Below are positions 18,347 through 27,181 of a stretch of DNA of 64,000 bases, one piece after another (within the stretch, counting starts at the first letter, position 1; each line of letters begins with the position of its first letter). The translations under genes were made by a program, and so were the position numbers. This stretch comes from Mucilaginibacter sp. Its GTDB lineage: Bacteria; Bacteroidota; Bacteroidia; Sphingobacteriales; Sphingobacteriaceae. The notes below the pieces were generated by a model. The model was given only the letters and a program-made list of their open reading frames with translations, was not told where the DNA came from and made no database searches. Location: the NCBI RefSeq assembly GCF_028287845.1, contig NZ_JAQBOW010000162.1, positions 105,480-169,479 on the forward strand, given 5' to 3'.

Positions 18347-19168
18347 TTAGGCAGGGCGCGGCTGGTTCATTGCTGTAAGCATATTGCCATAAATAGCATT
18401 TAATGACGACAGGTTCTTAGCCAATCGGCCCACTTCGTCTTTAAACTGTTTAGAATCTTCTAATGATTCATTAAAGTTATTCATGGTTAAAGACAGGTTT
18501 TGATAAAACTTGTTCATCGATTTTAAATGGGCGCTTGAGTCTTGCAACTCCAATTCGTACACCGCATTTAAGGCCGAAAGGTTTTTAGCTAAGTTATTTA
18601 CCTGGTCATGGTAAGCTTTCGAATCTACATTTGTATTTGCCAGCTCCATTAAATTACCCGAAGCTTTCTCGAATGATGTAGTAAGGTTATCATAGCTTTG
18701 AGTTGCTGCTTTAACTTTTTGCGTAAAGGCCATGGTAGCTTCTCCTGCATCTGTAACCTTTGATATAGAATTAACTTTATCGCCAAAGGTTTTCAAACCA
18801 TCTGCAAGGCTGCCAATTAATTCGGGGCCTATTTTGGCTTCTTCCAGCATTTTATCCAGCGCAGCAGTGGTTGAAACACCACCACCACCACCACTACCTA
18901 TTGCACCTCTTGCTGCTGTTGGTAGCTCGCCGGTATAGTCATGGGCCAACTCTGGATAGGCCTTTGTCCAATCAATCTCAACTGCTTCCCTTTGAAATCC
19001 TAATATAAAAAACAGAATAGCTTCTGCGCCTAATCCGATAGAGATAAACAAACCTCCAAAGGGTAAGTGTTGAATTTTAAATAATAACCCAACGATAACT
19101 ATAGTTGCACCCCAGGATACAATGTTATTAATTCCATAAGGGTGCAGTTTTTGTCCAGTTCCAGCCAT
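18347..19168 (-). CDS. gldL: Type IX secretion motor stator GldL (PorL)
   Basis: GldL forms the inner-membrane pentamer of the proton-driven type IX motor. The product has 273 residues. Two membrane helices (INNIVSWGATIVIVGLLFKI and FGGLFISIGLGAEAILFFIL) open it. The buried glutamate is at position 49 (GLGAEAILF), the residue known from Flavobacterium GldL to couple the proton flow. A glycine-rich linker (GSGGGGGVS) leads to a long cytoplasmic coiled-coil tail with two similar repeats (NLAKNLSALNAVYELEL and RLAKNLSSLNAIYGNML). It is 70 bases downstream of gldK. Confidence 0.95.
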   Translation of the reverse strand: MAGTGQKLHPYGINNIVSWGATIVIVGLLFKIQHLPFGGLFISIGLGAEAILFFILGFQREAVEIDWTKAYPELAHDYTGELPTAARGAIGSGGGGGVSTTAALDKMLEEAKIGPELIGSLADGLKTFGDKVNSISKVTDAGEATMAFTQKVKAATQSYDNLTTSFEKASGNLMELANTNVDSKAYHDQVNNLAKNLSALNAVYELELQDSSAHLKSMNKFYQNLSLTMNNFNESLEDSKQFKDEVGRLAKNLSSLNAIYGNMLTAMNQPRPA

Positions 19169-19238
19169 AGTAATATAATGTGTATTTAAGTTTTAAATGA
19201 AATTTTAATTTTTTGTTTTTTATTAAGATTTTTAAGAG

Positions 19239-20567
19239 TTATTTTTTATCTCTCAAGTCGCGGCCCTGGAAGTGTGTTACGCAACGAAAGCCTATATATG
19301 ATTTAGCAGTATCCTGGAATTCATAACTACGTGATGAGTTTTGCAGAAAATAACCAATATCTTTCCATGATCCGCCTCTTACTACTTTGCGTTTCATCAC
19401 CTCAGCTTCATTCTTTTTTGCTTCGTAGTTAAATGTTGGTGCCAAGTCATTAACAAATGTTGATGCTGACGGATCAAATGCAGATGAGGTCCATTCGGCT
19501 ACATTACCAGCCATATTATATAAACCATAATCATTAGGGAAGTACGATTTTACTTTTACTGTATATGTACCGCCATCGTCTGAGTAATTACCACGGCCCG
19601 GTTTAAAGTTTGCCAATAAGCAGCCTTTTGCATTTTTAATATAAGGGCCGCCCCATGGGTAATCATTACCTATCCTGCCGCCACGTGCAGCATATTCAAA
19701 TTCGGCTTCGTTTGGCAATTCATAAGGTGCCCGGTGTGGCAGGTGCCTTGAATCTTTATAAGATTCATTATAACGTGTGCGCCATACCGTAAATGCTCTT
19801 GCCTGGCGCCAGGTTACACCAACAACAGGATAGTCTTTAAAGGATGGGTGCGAAAAATAACCTTCAACCATTGGCTCATTGGCCGCGTATGAAAAATCAC
19901 TTAACCAAACCAATGTATCAGGATAAACCCCAACAGTATCTCTTAAAATAAAGTCAGATCTCTTTTTAGTTTTGTCGTTTTTATAATTAGCTGCCTCGCG
20001 CAATAATGGCATTGCGTAATTGTATTTTATAAGCCGCACATCAATTTCATCGCGATCAAATATACGGTCATCGCCCTGGTACATCATTGTTTGCAATTTT
20101 GATGCAGCAGGATTAGCCTGGCCTTTTTTAGCGCGGCTGCTCCATATTGGGTATTTTTTTACATAATCCCAATTAATATATTTTTTCCCTGTTGGGTTAG
20201 CATTAGGTGTTTTAGCATTTGCACCTATGTAATACTTAGGATCATTTAAATAAGAGGTAATAGCTATTGAATCGCGAACCCAGTTAACAAACTGCCGGTA
20301 TTGGGTGTTTGAAGTTTCGGTTTGATCCATAAAAAAGGCAGGTATAGTAACCTGCTTAGTTTGGGCGATTTGGGCGAATGTTATATCCTGATCTGTTTGG
20401 CCCATCAAAAAACTGCCGCTGGGGATATAGGCCATGCCGTAAGGCACCTCGGTATGCGGTGCCGATTTTCTATCAGCACCCAAAACTTCACCTCTATCAG
20501 TTTTTTTACCGCATCCGCTTAAAATCCCTGTAACTAAAACTGCTATTAAAAAGTATATCTGCTTCAT
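19239..20567 (-). CDS. gldK: Type IX secretion lipoprotein GldK (PorK)
   Basis: GldK is the outer-membrane-anchored ring lipoprotein of the type IX secretion system. The product has 442 residues. The lipoprotein signal MKQIYFLIAVLVTGILSGC is followed by a formylglycine-generating-enzyme-like (SUMF1) domain: MAYIPSGSFLMGQTDQD, TSNTQYRQFVNWV, YPVVGVTWRQARAF, ELPNEAEFEYAARGG, NDYGLYNMAGNVAEWTSS and RVVRGGSWKD. The enzymatic cysteines of true FGE are not needed in GldK. I start it at ATG 20567; the frame can be read from a TTG two codons earlier. It heads gldKLMN. Confidence 0.95.
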   Translation of the reverse strand: MKQIYFLIAVLVTGILSGCGKKTDRGEVLGADRKSAPHTEVPYGMAYIPSGSFLMGQTDQDITFAQIAQTKQVTIPAFFMDQTETSNTQYRQFVNWVRDSIAITSYLNDPKYYIGANAKTPNANPTGKKYINWDYVKKYPIWSSRAKKGQANPAASKLQTMMYQGDDRIFDRDEIDVRLIKYNYAMPLLREAANYKNDKTKKRSDFILRDTVGVYPDTLVWLSDFSYAANEPMVEGYFSHPSFKDYPVVGVTWRQARAFTVWRTRYNESYKDSRHLPHRAPYELPNEAEFEYAARGGRIGNDYPWGGPYIKNAKGCLLANFKPGRGNYSDDGGTYTVKVKSYFPNDYGLYNMAGNVAEWTSSAFDPSASTFVNDLAPTFNYEAKKNEAEVMKRKVVRGGSWKDIGYFLQNSSRSYEFQDTAKSYIGFRCVTHFQGRDLRDKK

Positions 20568-20836
20568 TTTCAATTAATAAAAATCCTGTTATAAATATAT
20601 AACACAAAATGACCCCCGAATATATAAAATTTGCTTCACCAAATGGTAAAAAATGTTTTTTATAGCAAATCCAAACATTTTTTAAACTATAAGGAAACTT
20701 AATTAAAAACAGAACAAATTTATATACAACGAAAAACCCTTTTTAAATTAACAATTTATAACTGCTGTTATTTAATAGAAGCTTATACGGCATATAATTT
20801 TAATATGTTGCAAGCCAGTTAAAAAAATGCTGAAAA

Positions 20837-21595
20837 TTATTTATTTACCTGCTTGCAATATTGTTCGATTGCCATTGTCATGGATGGAGCGGGGGGGGTA
20901 GGTGCCGGAATATCTAAAATTAAGTCTGATTCTAACACTGCTTTATGGGTTGTTGCACCAAATGCAGCTATACGGGTATTGTTTTGTTTAAAATCAGGGA
21001 AATTTTTATATAGTGATTGTATACTTGAAGGACTAAAAAAGGCAATGATATCATAAAACACATCGGCAAGATCAGACAAGTCACTACAAACCGTACGGAA
21101 CAGCACTGCCGGAGTAAAATCATAACCATTCTCTAACAAAAACTTTTGGGTTTCTTCGGCAGCCACATCAGAGCATGGGTAGAGGAATTTTTCGTTCGAG
21201 TGTTTTTTCAATACTTCGGCCAGATCTGTTGCTGTTTGCTTGCCAAAGAATATTTTTCTTTTGCGGTACTGAATATATTTTTGAAGATACAGCGCAATGG
21301 TTTCAGACAGGCAGAAATATTTCATCTCTACCGGCACCTCAAAACGCATCTCTTCGCATATTCTGAAAAAATGATCTGCCGAGTTACGGCTGGTAAATAT
21401 TACCGCAGTGAAATCGGCCAGGTTGATCTTATCCTTACGGAAATCTTTAGCCGGTACACCTTCAACATGTATAAACGATCTGAAATCAATTTTCAGATTA
21501 TGTTTCTTCGCCAGTTCAGTATATGGATTTTTATCGTTTTCAGGCTTCGCCAAAGTAACCAATATACTTTTTACCTTTTTCTTTCTATCTTCCAA
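20837..21595 (-). CDS. hemD: Uroporphyrinogen-III synthase
   Basis: HemD cyclises hydroxymethylbilane to uroporphyrinogen III in haem synthesis. The product has 252 residues and shows the two-lobed, poorly conserved pattern of the family: SILVTLAKPEND at the N-terminus, FTAVIFTSRNSADHFF, KFLYPCSDVAAEETQKFL, DIIAFFSPSSIQSLYKNF and IAAFGATTHKAV. The order DUF4271-hemD-gldKLMN is shared with relatives as far as I know. The upstream DUF4271 gene ends 20 bases before, so the two are probably one transcript. gldK begins 269 bases further on. Confidence 0.86.
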   Translation of the reverse strand: MEDRKKKVKSILVTLAKPENDKNPYTELAKKHNLKIDFRSFIHVEGVPAKDFRKDKINLADFTAVIFTSRNSADHFFRICEEMRFEVPVEMKYFCLSETIALYLQKYIQYRKRKIFFGKQTATDLAEVLKKHSNEKFLYPCSDVAAEETQKFLLENGYDFTPAVLFRTVCSDLSDLADVFYDIIAFFSPSSIQSLYKNFPDFKQNNTRIAAFGATTHKAVLESDLILDIPAPTPPAPSMTMAIEQYCKQVNK

Positions 21596-21615
21596 TTCTG
21601 TGTTTATATAAAAAC

Positions 21616-22590
21616 CTAAAAATTAATATTCAGTGCCTTAATTAGTATCAAAATGGGGCAAATTTCGAGGGCACAAAGATAGATAAATAAATAAAATTTA
21701 TGAAATCGAAAATTTGAAATAATATTCACACTGCTTCTTAAGTATAGCCAGGTAAAAATTACTACTATTAATATTACGGCAATAGCCAGTAAATAAGGTA
21801 TATACTGCGCGGCCAACAAGCTAAAACACACAGTAACGGGTAAAAAAACAAAAGCTATATTAAAATAGGTTAGATATAGTATAGATACGTATTCACTTAC
21901 CAGCTTTTGTATATCAAAAACAAATCCAATAAATTTTAGCACCAAAAATTTAATGGAAAATAATACGATAATTATTAACGATAGCGAAGTAAATAATCTA
22001 AAACCGCTTATGCTGTAATAAATGCTTTTGTAGGAAGCCAATTGGTATAGAAAGAGCCCAAATGTTAAACTGAACAATATATACAAACCTATAAAGGCCC
22101 AAAAATTGATCTGCCCTTCCTCTTTACCAGCCTGTGTAAGCGATCGGTTACTATAAAATGACAGGTATACATTCTTAATATCCTTGTTCATTAGAATATT
22201 TAATACCGCTGTGTATAGTAACAGTCCGATTATAATAGTAATGATCCATTGGTCGCGGGTTTGGCGAATATGGCCGTCGCGTAAAATGCTTTTTGATTTA
22301 AAAGGTATATCTAAAAAAGCTACTCCTTTATATAAATTTTCATTTAATACCCTGGCTACAAACTGTTTACTTACTGACAAATCCGGATATTTGATATATA
22401 AAAAGGCAATAGAATCTGCAATGAATTTTTTATGCGCGGCTGTTGCCTGTACCACCGAATCGAGTACGGTCATGCCGCCCTGCCCACCAGGGTATGCGCG
22501 CATGGGGTTAATTGCCGACGTATCTCTTTGCGCATAGCCTGCCAGATGGCAGCTAACAATAAACAAAAAGCACAAAGCAATAAAACGCAT
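21616..22590 (-). CDS. DUF4271 membrane protein
   Basis: A 324-residue protein with a signal peptide (MRFIALCFLFIVSCHLAGYAQ), a periplasmic region to about residue 115, and six or seven membrane helices (from IITIIIGLLLYTAVLNIL to YLFIYLCALEICPILILIKAL). It matches the DUF4271 family of Bacteroidota, whose function is unknown. Its place next to hemD and gldKLMN makes an envelope or type IX role plausible but unproved. A good -33/-7 promoter and a 20-bp palindrome lie just upstream. Confidence 0.82.
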   Translation of the reverse strand: MRFIALCFLFIVSCHLAGYAQRDTSAINPMRAYPGGQGGMTVLDSVVQATAAHKKFIADSIAFLYIKYPDLSVSKQFVARVLNENLYKGVAFLDIPFKSKSILRDGHIRQTRDQWIITIIIGLLLYTAVLNILMNKDIKNVYLSFYSNRSLTQAGKEEGQINFWAFIGLYILFSLTFGLFLYQLASYKSIYYSISGFRLFTSLSLIIIVLFSIKFLVLKFIGFVFDIQKLVSEYVSILYLTYFNIAFVFLPVTVCFSLLAAQYIPYLLAIAVILIVVIFTWLYLRSSVNIISNFRFHKFYLFIYLCALEICPILILIKALNINF

Positions 22591-22613
22591 TTATAATACT
22601 AATGGTTAAGCTG

Positions 22614-22647
22614 CAAAAATATACTTTTATCTGTTGGCTTCAGCCAA
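22614..22647 (-). promoter_or_regulatory. Promoter of the DUF4271-hemD transcript
   Basis: On the minus strand, TTG (22647-22645) and TATTTTTG (22621-22614) are 23 bases apart. This fits the Bacteroidota TTG/TAnnTTTG pattern at the long end of the usual spacing. Transcription would start about 15-20 bases before the ATG at 22590. The -33 TTG lies inside the palindrome at 22631-22650. Confidence 0.5.
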
Positions 22648-22650
22648 CAG
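22631..22650. promoter_or_regulatory. 20-bp palindrome, possible operator
   Basis: CTGTTGGCT-tc-AGCCAACAG has perfect 9-bp arms. It overlaps the -33 region of the minus-strand DUF4271 promoter and lies about 160 bases upstream of the chromate regulator on the plus strand. It could be an operator or an mRNA hairpin. It is not followed by a T-run, so a terminator is unlikely. Confidence 0.5.
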
Positions 22651-22811
22651 CATGAATTAATTGCAAAACGAAAATGTTTAATGATTAAACGCTGTATAAA
22701 ATTAGCTCCCCCGTGTAGTAAACAAATGCGGCAATAAACCTTTATTCCTGTTAACTTTCTGTTATAGGCCAAATTATTCTTTTCTACTAATTTTTTTATA
22801 ATTTGTACTGC

Positions 22812-23669
22812 ATGAAATGGATCACCCGTGAACATCCGAAAATTGACCGTATCGCTTGCCCCTGGCTCATCAAGCGGTTTATTGATACGGAAGCAGAAAT
22901 TATTTATGTTCCATTTGATGAGGTTATGATAAAAGCCAAAGAGTTAAATGCGGTGCCATTTGATTTGCCGGGAGTTGAGTACACTCATTATAATGATCAT
23001 TGTACCTTTGATTATTTTATTAAGAAGCATCACCTTAAAGATGCCGCGCTTGACAGGGTAGCCGCAATTGTGCGTGGCGCTGATACCGACCGGCATGATT
23101 TTGCACCGCAGGCGGCCGGACTTGGAGCCATTTTTTCCGGACTGGCGTATAATATCAAAGACGATCAGGAATTACTCAACTTGGGCATGACCATTTACGA
23201 TGGTCTGTACAGTTGGGCAAAGCATTTACACCAGTTAAAACATTCTCAAACAGGCCCTGTTGACCAAATGCTGCTGGATGTATTTAATAAGTACATCAAA
23301 CAAAACGATTCAAAAAAGGCCCCTGATTGGGCAAAGGAGCTCAAAGAAATGATACAGGATCAGTTAGATACCAATATAACATTAAGTTTGCAGCAGGCAT
23401 CTAACGAACTGGAGATCAACTCCGCCTACCTGTCGCGCGAATTTTCTAAATACTTTGATAACCTGTCGTTCGGCGATTATATCAGAAAACTACGCATTGA
23501 TAAAGCCAAAAACCTGATGGATATTACGCCCTATTCGTTAACCGAGATCGCTTACCTTACCGGTTTTTCTGACCAGAGCCATTTTACCAGGATATTTAAA
23601 AAACAAACCGGACAAAATCCTTCCGCTTATAAAAAAAGCGCCGGTAAAAGTAAAAAAGATACCAAATAG
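22812..23669 (+). CDS. ChrB-domain/AraC fusion regulator of chromate resistance
   Basis: A 285-residue protein with two parts. Residues 1-137 match the C-terminal domain of ChrB (chromate resistance): WITREHPKIDRIACPWLIKR, GVEYTHYNDHCTFDYF, AAIVRGADTDRHDFAPQAAGL, MTIYDGLYSW. Residues 178-276 are an AraC-type double helix-turn-helix: LQQASNELEINSAYLSREFSK and LTEIAYLTGFSDQSHFTRIFKK. In classical ChrB the sensor domain follows a different N-terminal DNA-binding part; here the DNA-binding unit is at the C-terminus and of the AraC type. I start at ATG 22812 because ChrB domains begin at W-x-T-R-E. It precedes a DUF1259 gene and chrA in the same direction and is inferred to sense chromate and control them. 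Confidence 0.88.
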   Translation: MKWITREHPKIDRIACPWLIKRFIDTEAEIIYVPFDEVMIKAKELNAVPFDLPGVEYTHYNDHCTFDYFIKKHHLKDAALDRVAAIVRGADTDRHDFAPQAAGLGAIFSGLAYNIKDDQELLNLGMTIYDGLYSWAKHLHQLKHSQTGPVDQMLLDVFNKYIKQNDSKKAPDWAKELKEMIQDQLDTNITLSLQQASNELEINSAYLSREFSKYFDNLSFGDYIRKLRIDKAKNLMDITPYSLTEIAYLTGFSDQSHFTRIFKKQTGQNPSAYKKSAGKSKKDTK

Positions 23670-23731
23670 TTAAATCTGTACAATTTTAAGCCCCTTCAAA
23701 AAGGTAGCATTGCATAACTAACAACTAACCT

Positions 23732-24715
23732 ATGGAAACAAATAAATTCACACGCAGGCGGGCATTGCAGGCTACGGCCGTATTAGGCACCACCTTACTA
23801 TTGCCCTTACAAAAATTAGAGGCCGCCTCATTATCATTGGCGAAAACACCAGCAATAACGCCCGAAGAAATGGCAGCTATTGATGCTGCATTAGGTAAAA
23901 AGGGAAGTTATAAAGATGCCGAATCTGTATACACTACACCCTTGCCACGTAATGATCTGAAAATGAAAATCAAAGGCGAGCCTATACCCATTCCCTTTGG
24001 TTTTGGTGGTTGGGTATCGTTCAAAAAAACTACTGACGGCAAATCAGCAATGGTTATGAGCGATACGGTATTGCAAATGGAAGAGGTGAATCCTTTAATT
24101 TCTGCTGCACATGCTAACGGATTGGAAATAGCTGCTATCCATAACCACTTTTTTTATGAGGAGCCGCGCATCTTTTATATGCACATTCATGGCATAGGAA
24201 CTATAGCAGAACTGGCTAAAAAATATGCCAACACCATACGCGACAGCAAATTATTTCCGGCTAACCAGCCCGCGCCATCAGCACCGCCAACGATAACCGG
24301 TAAAGAAAATTTTGATATTGCTGCATTGGATGCTATTGTGAAATATACGGGTACGGTAAATGGCCCGACGTACAAATATACTATTGGCCGAGCCGATGTG
24401 AAAGTTATGGCTATGGGTGTGGAAATGACCACAAATATCGGTCTGAATAGCTGGGCGTCCTTTGCGGGCAAACAGGATGATGCCCATATTGCAGGTGATA
24501 TTGCCATGCTGCAAAATGAGGTAAACAATGTGATCAAAACTTTGCGGGCACATAATTTGGAAGTAGTGGCGGTACATAACCACATGCTGGGCGACGACCC
24601 TCACATGATCTTCCTACATTATTATGGCCGTGGTAATGCCGTTACGCTAGCGCAGGGTTTTCGGGCAGCGTTAGACGAATTGGGTAAGAAACCAATGGGC
24701 GGAATGAAGATGTGA
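23732..24715 (+). CDS. Exported two-repeat DUF1259 (LppY/LpqO-type) protein
   Basis: A 327-residue protein. A twin-arginine-like signal (TRRRALQATAVLGTTLLLP) is followed by two DUF1259 repeats. The first has AAIHNHFFYEEPRIFYMHIHG (residues about 134-153) and the second VVAVHNHMLGDDPHMIFLHYYG. The paired HNH and downstream His suggest metal binding in each half. DUF1259 genes are often found beside chromate transporters; the biochemical role is unknown. It lies 62 bases after the regulator, and its stop codon overlaps the chrA start, so it is most likely translated together with chrA. Confidence 0.85.
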   Translation: METNKFTRRRALQATAVLGTTLLLPLQKLEAASLSLAKTPAITPEEMAAIDAALGKKGSYKDAESVYTTPLPRNDLKMKIKGEPIPIPFGFGGWVSFKKTTDGKSAMVMSDTVLQMEEVNPLISAAHANGLEIAAIHNHFFYEEPRIFYMHIHGIGTIAELAKKYANTIRDSKLFPANQPAPSAPPTITGKENFDIAALDAIVKYTGTVNGPTYKYTIGRADVKVMAMGVEMTTNIGLNSWASFAGKQDDAHIAGDIAMLQNEVNNVIKTLRAHNLEVVAVHNHMLGDDPHMIFLHYYGRGNAVTLAQGFRAALDELGKKPMGGMKM

Positions 24716-25881
24716 TGAAAGCAAAAGCCGAATATTCTTTAGTTGATATCACCAAGTATTTTCTAAAGCTGGGTACCTGGGGTTTTGGCGGCCCTATAGC
24801 CTTAGTGGGCTATATGCACCGTGACCTGGTTGAAGATAAAGGCTGGCTGACAGAAGATGAATATAAAGAGGGTTTGGCACTTGCCCAACTGGCACCGGGG
24901 CCCTTAGCTGCACAATTAGGCATCTATATTGGTTTTGTGCATTACGGGCTGACCGGCGCTACACTGGCGGGGCTGGCTTTTGTACTGCCATCATTTATCA
25001 TGGTGGTATTGTTGGGCATGGCTTACCAGCTTTATGGCGGTTTAGCCTGGATGCAGGCCGTGTTTTATGGAGTGGGTGCCGCGGTGATAGGAATTATCGG
25101 CATGAGCGCCTATAAGTTAACCATTAAATCGATTAGCAAATTTGAACTAACTGCCATGAGATCTAAATGGCTGCTATGGTTGTTTTATATAATTGGTGTT
25201 ACCATTACAGTAATTACGCAAAAAGAAGAGATCCTGTTATTCCTTGCCTGTGGCATTTTGTATATGCTGATCAAGGCCCCGCCCCAGTGGATAAAAAAAC
25301 CGGCAACATTACCTGTCGGAATTTTAATCAGTACCGGATTCTGGAAATATGATGGCAAGAACCTGCATGAAATAGCCTGGTTCTTTCTGAAAGCCGGTAC
25401 ATTTGTGTTTGGCAGCGGGCTGGCTATTGTGCCTTTCCTGCATGGTGGCGTGGTGAAAGAGTTTGGCTGGTTAACAGAAAACCAATTTGTAGATGCTGTA
25501 GCCGTAGCCATGATAACACCGGGGCCGGTAGTTATTACAGTTGGTTTTATTGGTTATTTGGTTGCCGGTTTCCCGGGAGCATGTATTGCGGCCTTAGCTA
25601 CTTTTTTACCATGCTATTTGTTTACCGTTGCCCTGGCGCCATCTTTTAAAAAGATTGCTAAAAATGCCGCTATCAAAGCATTTGTAGAGGGAATTACCGC
25701 ATCTGTAATTGGCGCCTTAGTGGGGTCTGTAATAATTATCGGATTACGTTCCATTACAGACATACCAACCATGTTAATTGCCCTGGCTGCTGTGGTTGCT
25801 TTGATCGCCATGAAAAAACTACAGGAGCCTTATATTATTGGAGCTGCTGCTATTATTGGTTTATTAATTAAGGCTTTATAG
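24715..25881 (+). CDS. chrA: Chromate efflux transporter ChrA (CHR family, long form)
   Basis: ChrA exports chromate from the cytoplasm. The product has 388 residues, with two homologous halves as in bidomain CHR proteins. The N half carries GTWGFGGPIALVGYMHRDLV and LAQLAPGPLAAQLGIYIG; the C half carries GTFVFGSGLAIVPFLHGGVV and VAMITPGPVVITVGFIGYL. About 10 membrane helices are visible. I start at ATG 24715, whose A is also the last base of the preceding TGA (TGATG coupling). A GTG one codon earlier is possible. A weak hairpin follows. Confidence 0.93.
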   Translation: MKAKAEYSLVDITKYFLKLGTWGFGGPIALVGYMHRDLVEDKGWLTEDEYKEGLALAQLAPGPLAAQLGIYIGFVHYGLTGATLAGLAFVLPSFIMVVLLGMAYQLYGGLAWMQAVFYGVGAAVIGIIGMSAYKLTIKSISKFELTAMRSKWLLWLFYIIGVTITVITQKEEILLFLACGILYMLIKAPPQWIKKPATLPVGILISTGFWKYDGKNLHEIAWFFLKAGTFVFGSGLAIVPFLHGGVVKEFGWLTENQFVDAVAVAMITPGPVVITVGFIGYLVAGFPGACIAALATFLPCYLFTVALAPSFKKIAKNAAIKAFVEGITASVIGALVGSVIIIGLRSITDIPTMLIALAAVVALIAMKKLQEPYIIGAAAIIGLLIKAL

Positions 25882-25905
25882 TAGTTCAATAAAATCATTC
25901 GAGCT

Positions 25906-25931
25906 ATCTTTAATACTTCCTGATTAAAGAT
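25906..25931. terminator. AT-rich hairpin between convergent chrA and histidine kinase
   Basis: ATCTTTAAT and ATTAAAGAT form a perfect 9-bp stem with an 8-base loop, in the 60-base convergent spacer. Low GC makes it a weak terminator candidate for either direction. Confidence 0.4.
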
Positions 25932-25941
25932 TTAATAATAA

Positions 25942-27036
25942 CTATAAACTGAAATGAATTTTAAACACTGTGCCAATGTTCACTTCACTTTCAACTTCTA
26001 TATAGCCACCCATTGCTTCAACCTGAAATTTAGTAATAAATAAACCAATACCCTGGGAGTCAATATTCATATTTCCATGAAAAGTTTTGTACATACCAAA
26101 AAGGTCCTTCCCATTTTTTTCCAGATTTATGCCAATTCCGTTATCTTTAATTGTTAAAGTTAGATATTTTTCATTTGTAAACGCATCAAATTCAATTATA
26201 GCCGTTCTATCTGGATGTTTGTATTTGATAGCATTGGTGAGAACGTTTAAAAGGATACTTTCCATATAAGCCGGATTCGCAAGTAAATAGAAATCAACAT
26301 TCACATTGTTTCTGATACTTACATGTAATGAAGTTGTTTGAATTTGGAGCGTATTCATTACATCATCTATATGTTCATGTAGATTTATTGGTTCGGCTTT
26401 TATGTCTCCCTTGTTTTGCGCGTCGGCAATCTCATTCAAATTACTTACTGTAGAGCTAAAACCTTTTGATATGCTTTTTAAATAACTTACCATCAAATCT
26501 TTTTCTCCTTCGGAATCTGCGTTTATAAAGAACTCCAAAACTTCTCTCAGGTTATAAGCATAGGTTTTAAGATTATGCGAAACAATATTGGCAAAATTTA
26601 ACAAACGTTTATTTTGTTCAACAATAATTTCATTAGATTTAATCAACTCACGTTCTAACAATTTTAATGGCGTTACATCCGCTATATGTACAAAAAAGCC
26701 TTTTACTTCGTCATTATCTATATCTGGAATATAGGTAGTAATAGAATGTCTGGTTTCGCCATTGGGAAGTATTATTTCACGCTCAAATTTTTGAGGTTTG
26801 CCGGCAAGCGCTCCTAAAATGTAGGGTTTAACTTTTGCGTAATTTGGTCCATGTAAATCTTCTGTAGTAACTGTGTCAACCATTTCATCCGGCGTTTTAC
26901 CGAACCATTCCAGGTAGGCTGCATTTGCAAACCGGCAAACTAAGTCTTTGTCCCAATAACCAAGAATTGCCGGAACATGATCTGCAACCACCCCGCCTAA
27001 TGAATCAAGTGTTAAATGTGTTTTATCAAATATCAT
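25942..27036 (-). CDS. PAS-domain sensor histidine kinase (no partner regulator adjacent)
   Basis: A 364-residue cytoplasmic kinase with no membrane helix. A PAS domain covers about residues 15-125 (VPAILGYWDKDLVCRFANAAYLEWFG, with a PAC-like GFFVHIADVTPLK). The phosphoacceptor is His154 in NFANIVSHNLKTYAYNL, the H-box variant common in Bacteroidota PAS kinases. The ATPase domain has the N box LNVLTNAIKYKHPDR, G1 IKDNGIGINLEKNG and G2 DSQGIGLFITKF. No response regulator is next to it, so it is an orphan kinase. A well-formed promoter lies about 150 bases upstream with a leader that contains a very short ORF. Confidence 0.9.
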   Translation of the reverse strand: MIFDKTHLTLDSLGGVVADHVPAILGYWDKDLVCRFANAAYLEWFGKTPDEMVDTVTTEDLHGPNYAKVKPYILGALAGKPQKFEREIILPNGETRHSITTYIPDIDNDEVKGFFVHIADVTPLKLLERELIKSNEIIVEQNKRLLNFANIVSHNLKTYAYNLREVLEFFINADSEGEKDLMVSYLKSISKGFSSTVSNLNEIADAQNKGDIKAEPINLHEHIDDVMNTLQIQTTSLHVSIRNNVNVDFYLLANPAYMESILLNVLTNAIKYKHPDRTAIIEFDAFTNEKYLTLTIKDNGIGINLEKNGKDLFGMYKTFHGNMNIDSQGIGLFITKFQVEAMGGYIEVESEVNIGTVFKIHFSL

Positions 27037-27089
27037 AATACTATCGAGCTGTCGTAATTTCTAAAATTATAGTATGGGTTGTTTTTAAC

Positions 27090-27149
27090 TTAATGAAGTT
27101 TGATAACCTCAAGTATCCCGTCAATAGCAGCATCCTTTTCATTTGGCAT
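27090..27149 (-). CDS. Possible 19-codon leader ORF before the PAS kinase
   Basis: The leader of the kinase transcript contains ATG to TAA reading MPNEKDAAIDGILEVIKLH. It starts about 33 bases after the -7 box and ends 53 bases before the kinase start. It could be a leader peptide or the remains of a longer gene. The composition is protein-like, but so short a frame may occur by chance. Confidence 0.25.
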   Translation of the reverse strand: MPNEKDAAIDGILEVIKLH

Positions 27150-27181
27150 CGGCAGGCAACCTTATGGTGGTAACGCCAACG

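Noticed and set aside
20574..20836. Gene or regulatory RNA between hemD and gldK
   Set aside because: The 263 bases are very AT-rich. One TAAATTTG-like box on the minus strand (20715-20722) lacks a -33 partner at proper spacing. Nothing firm enough to annotate.
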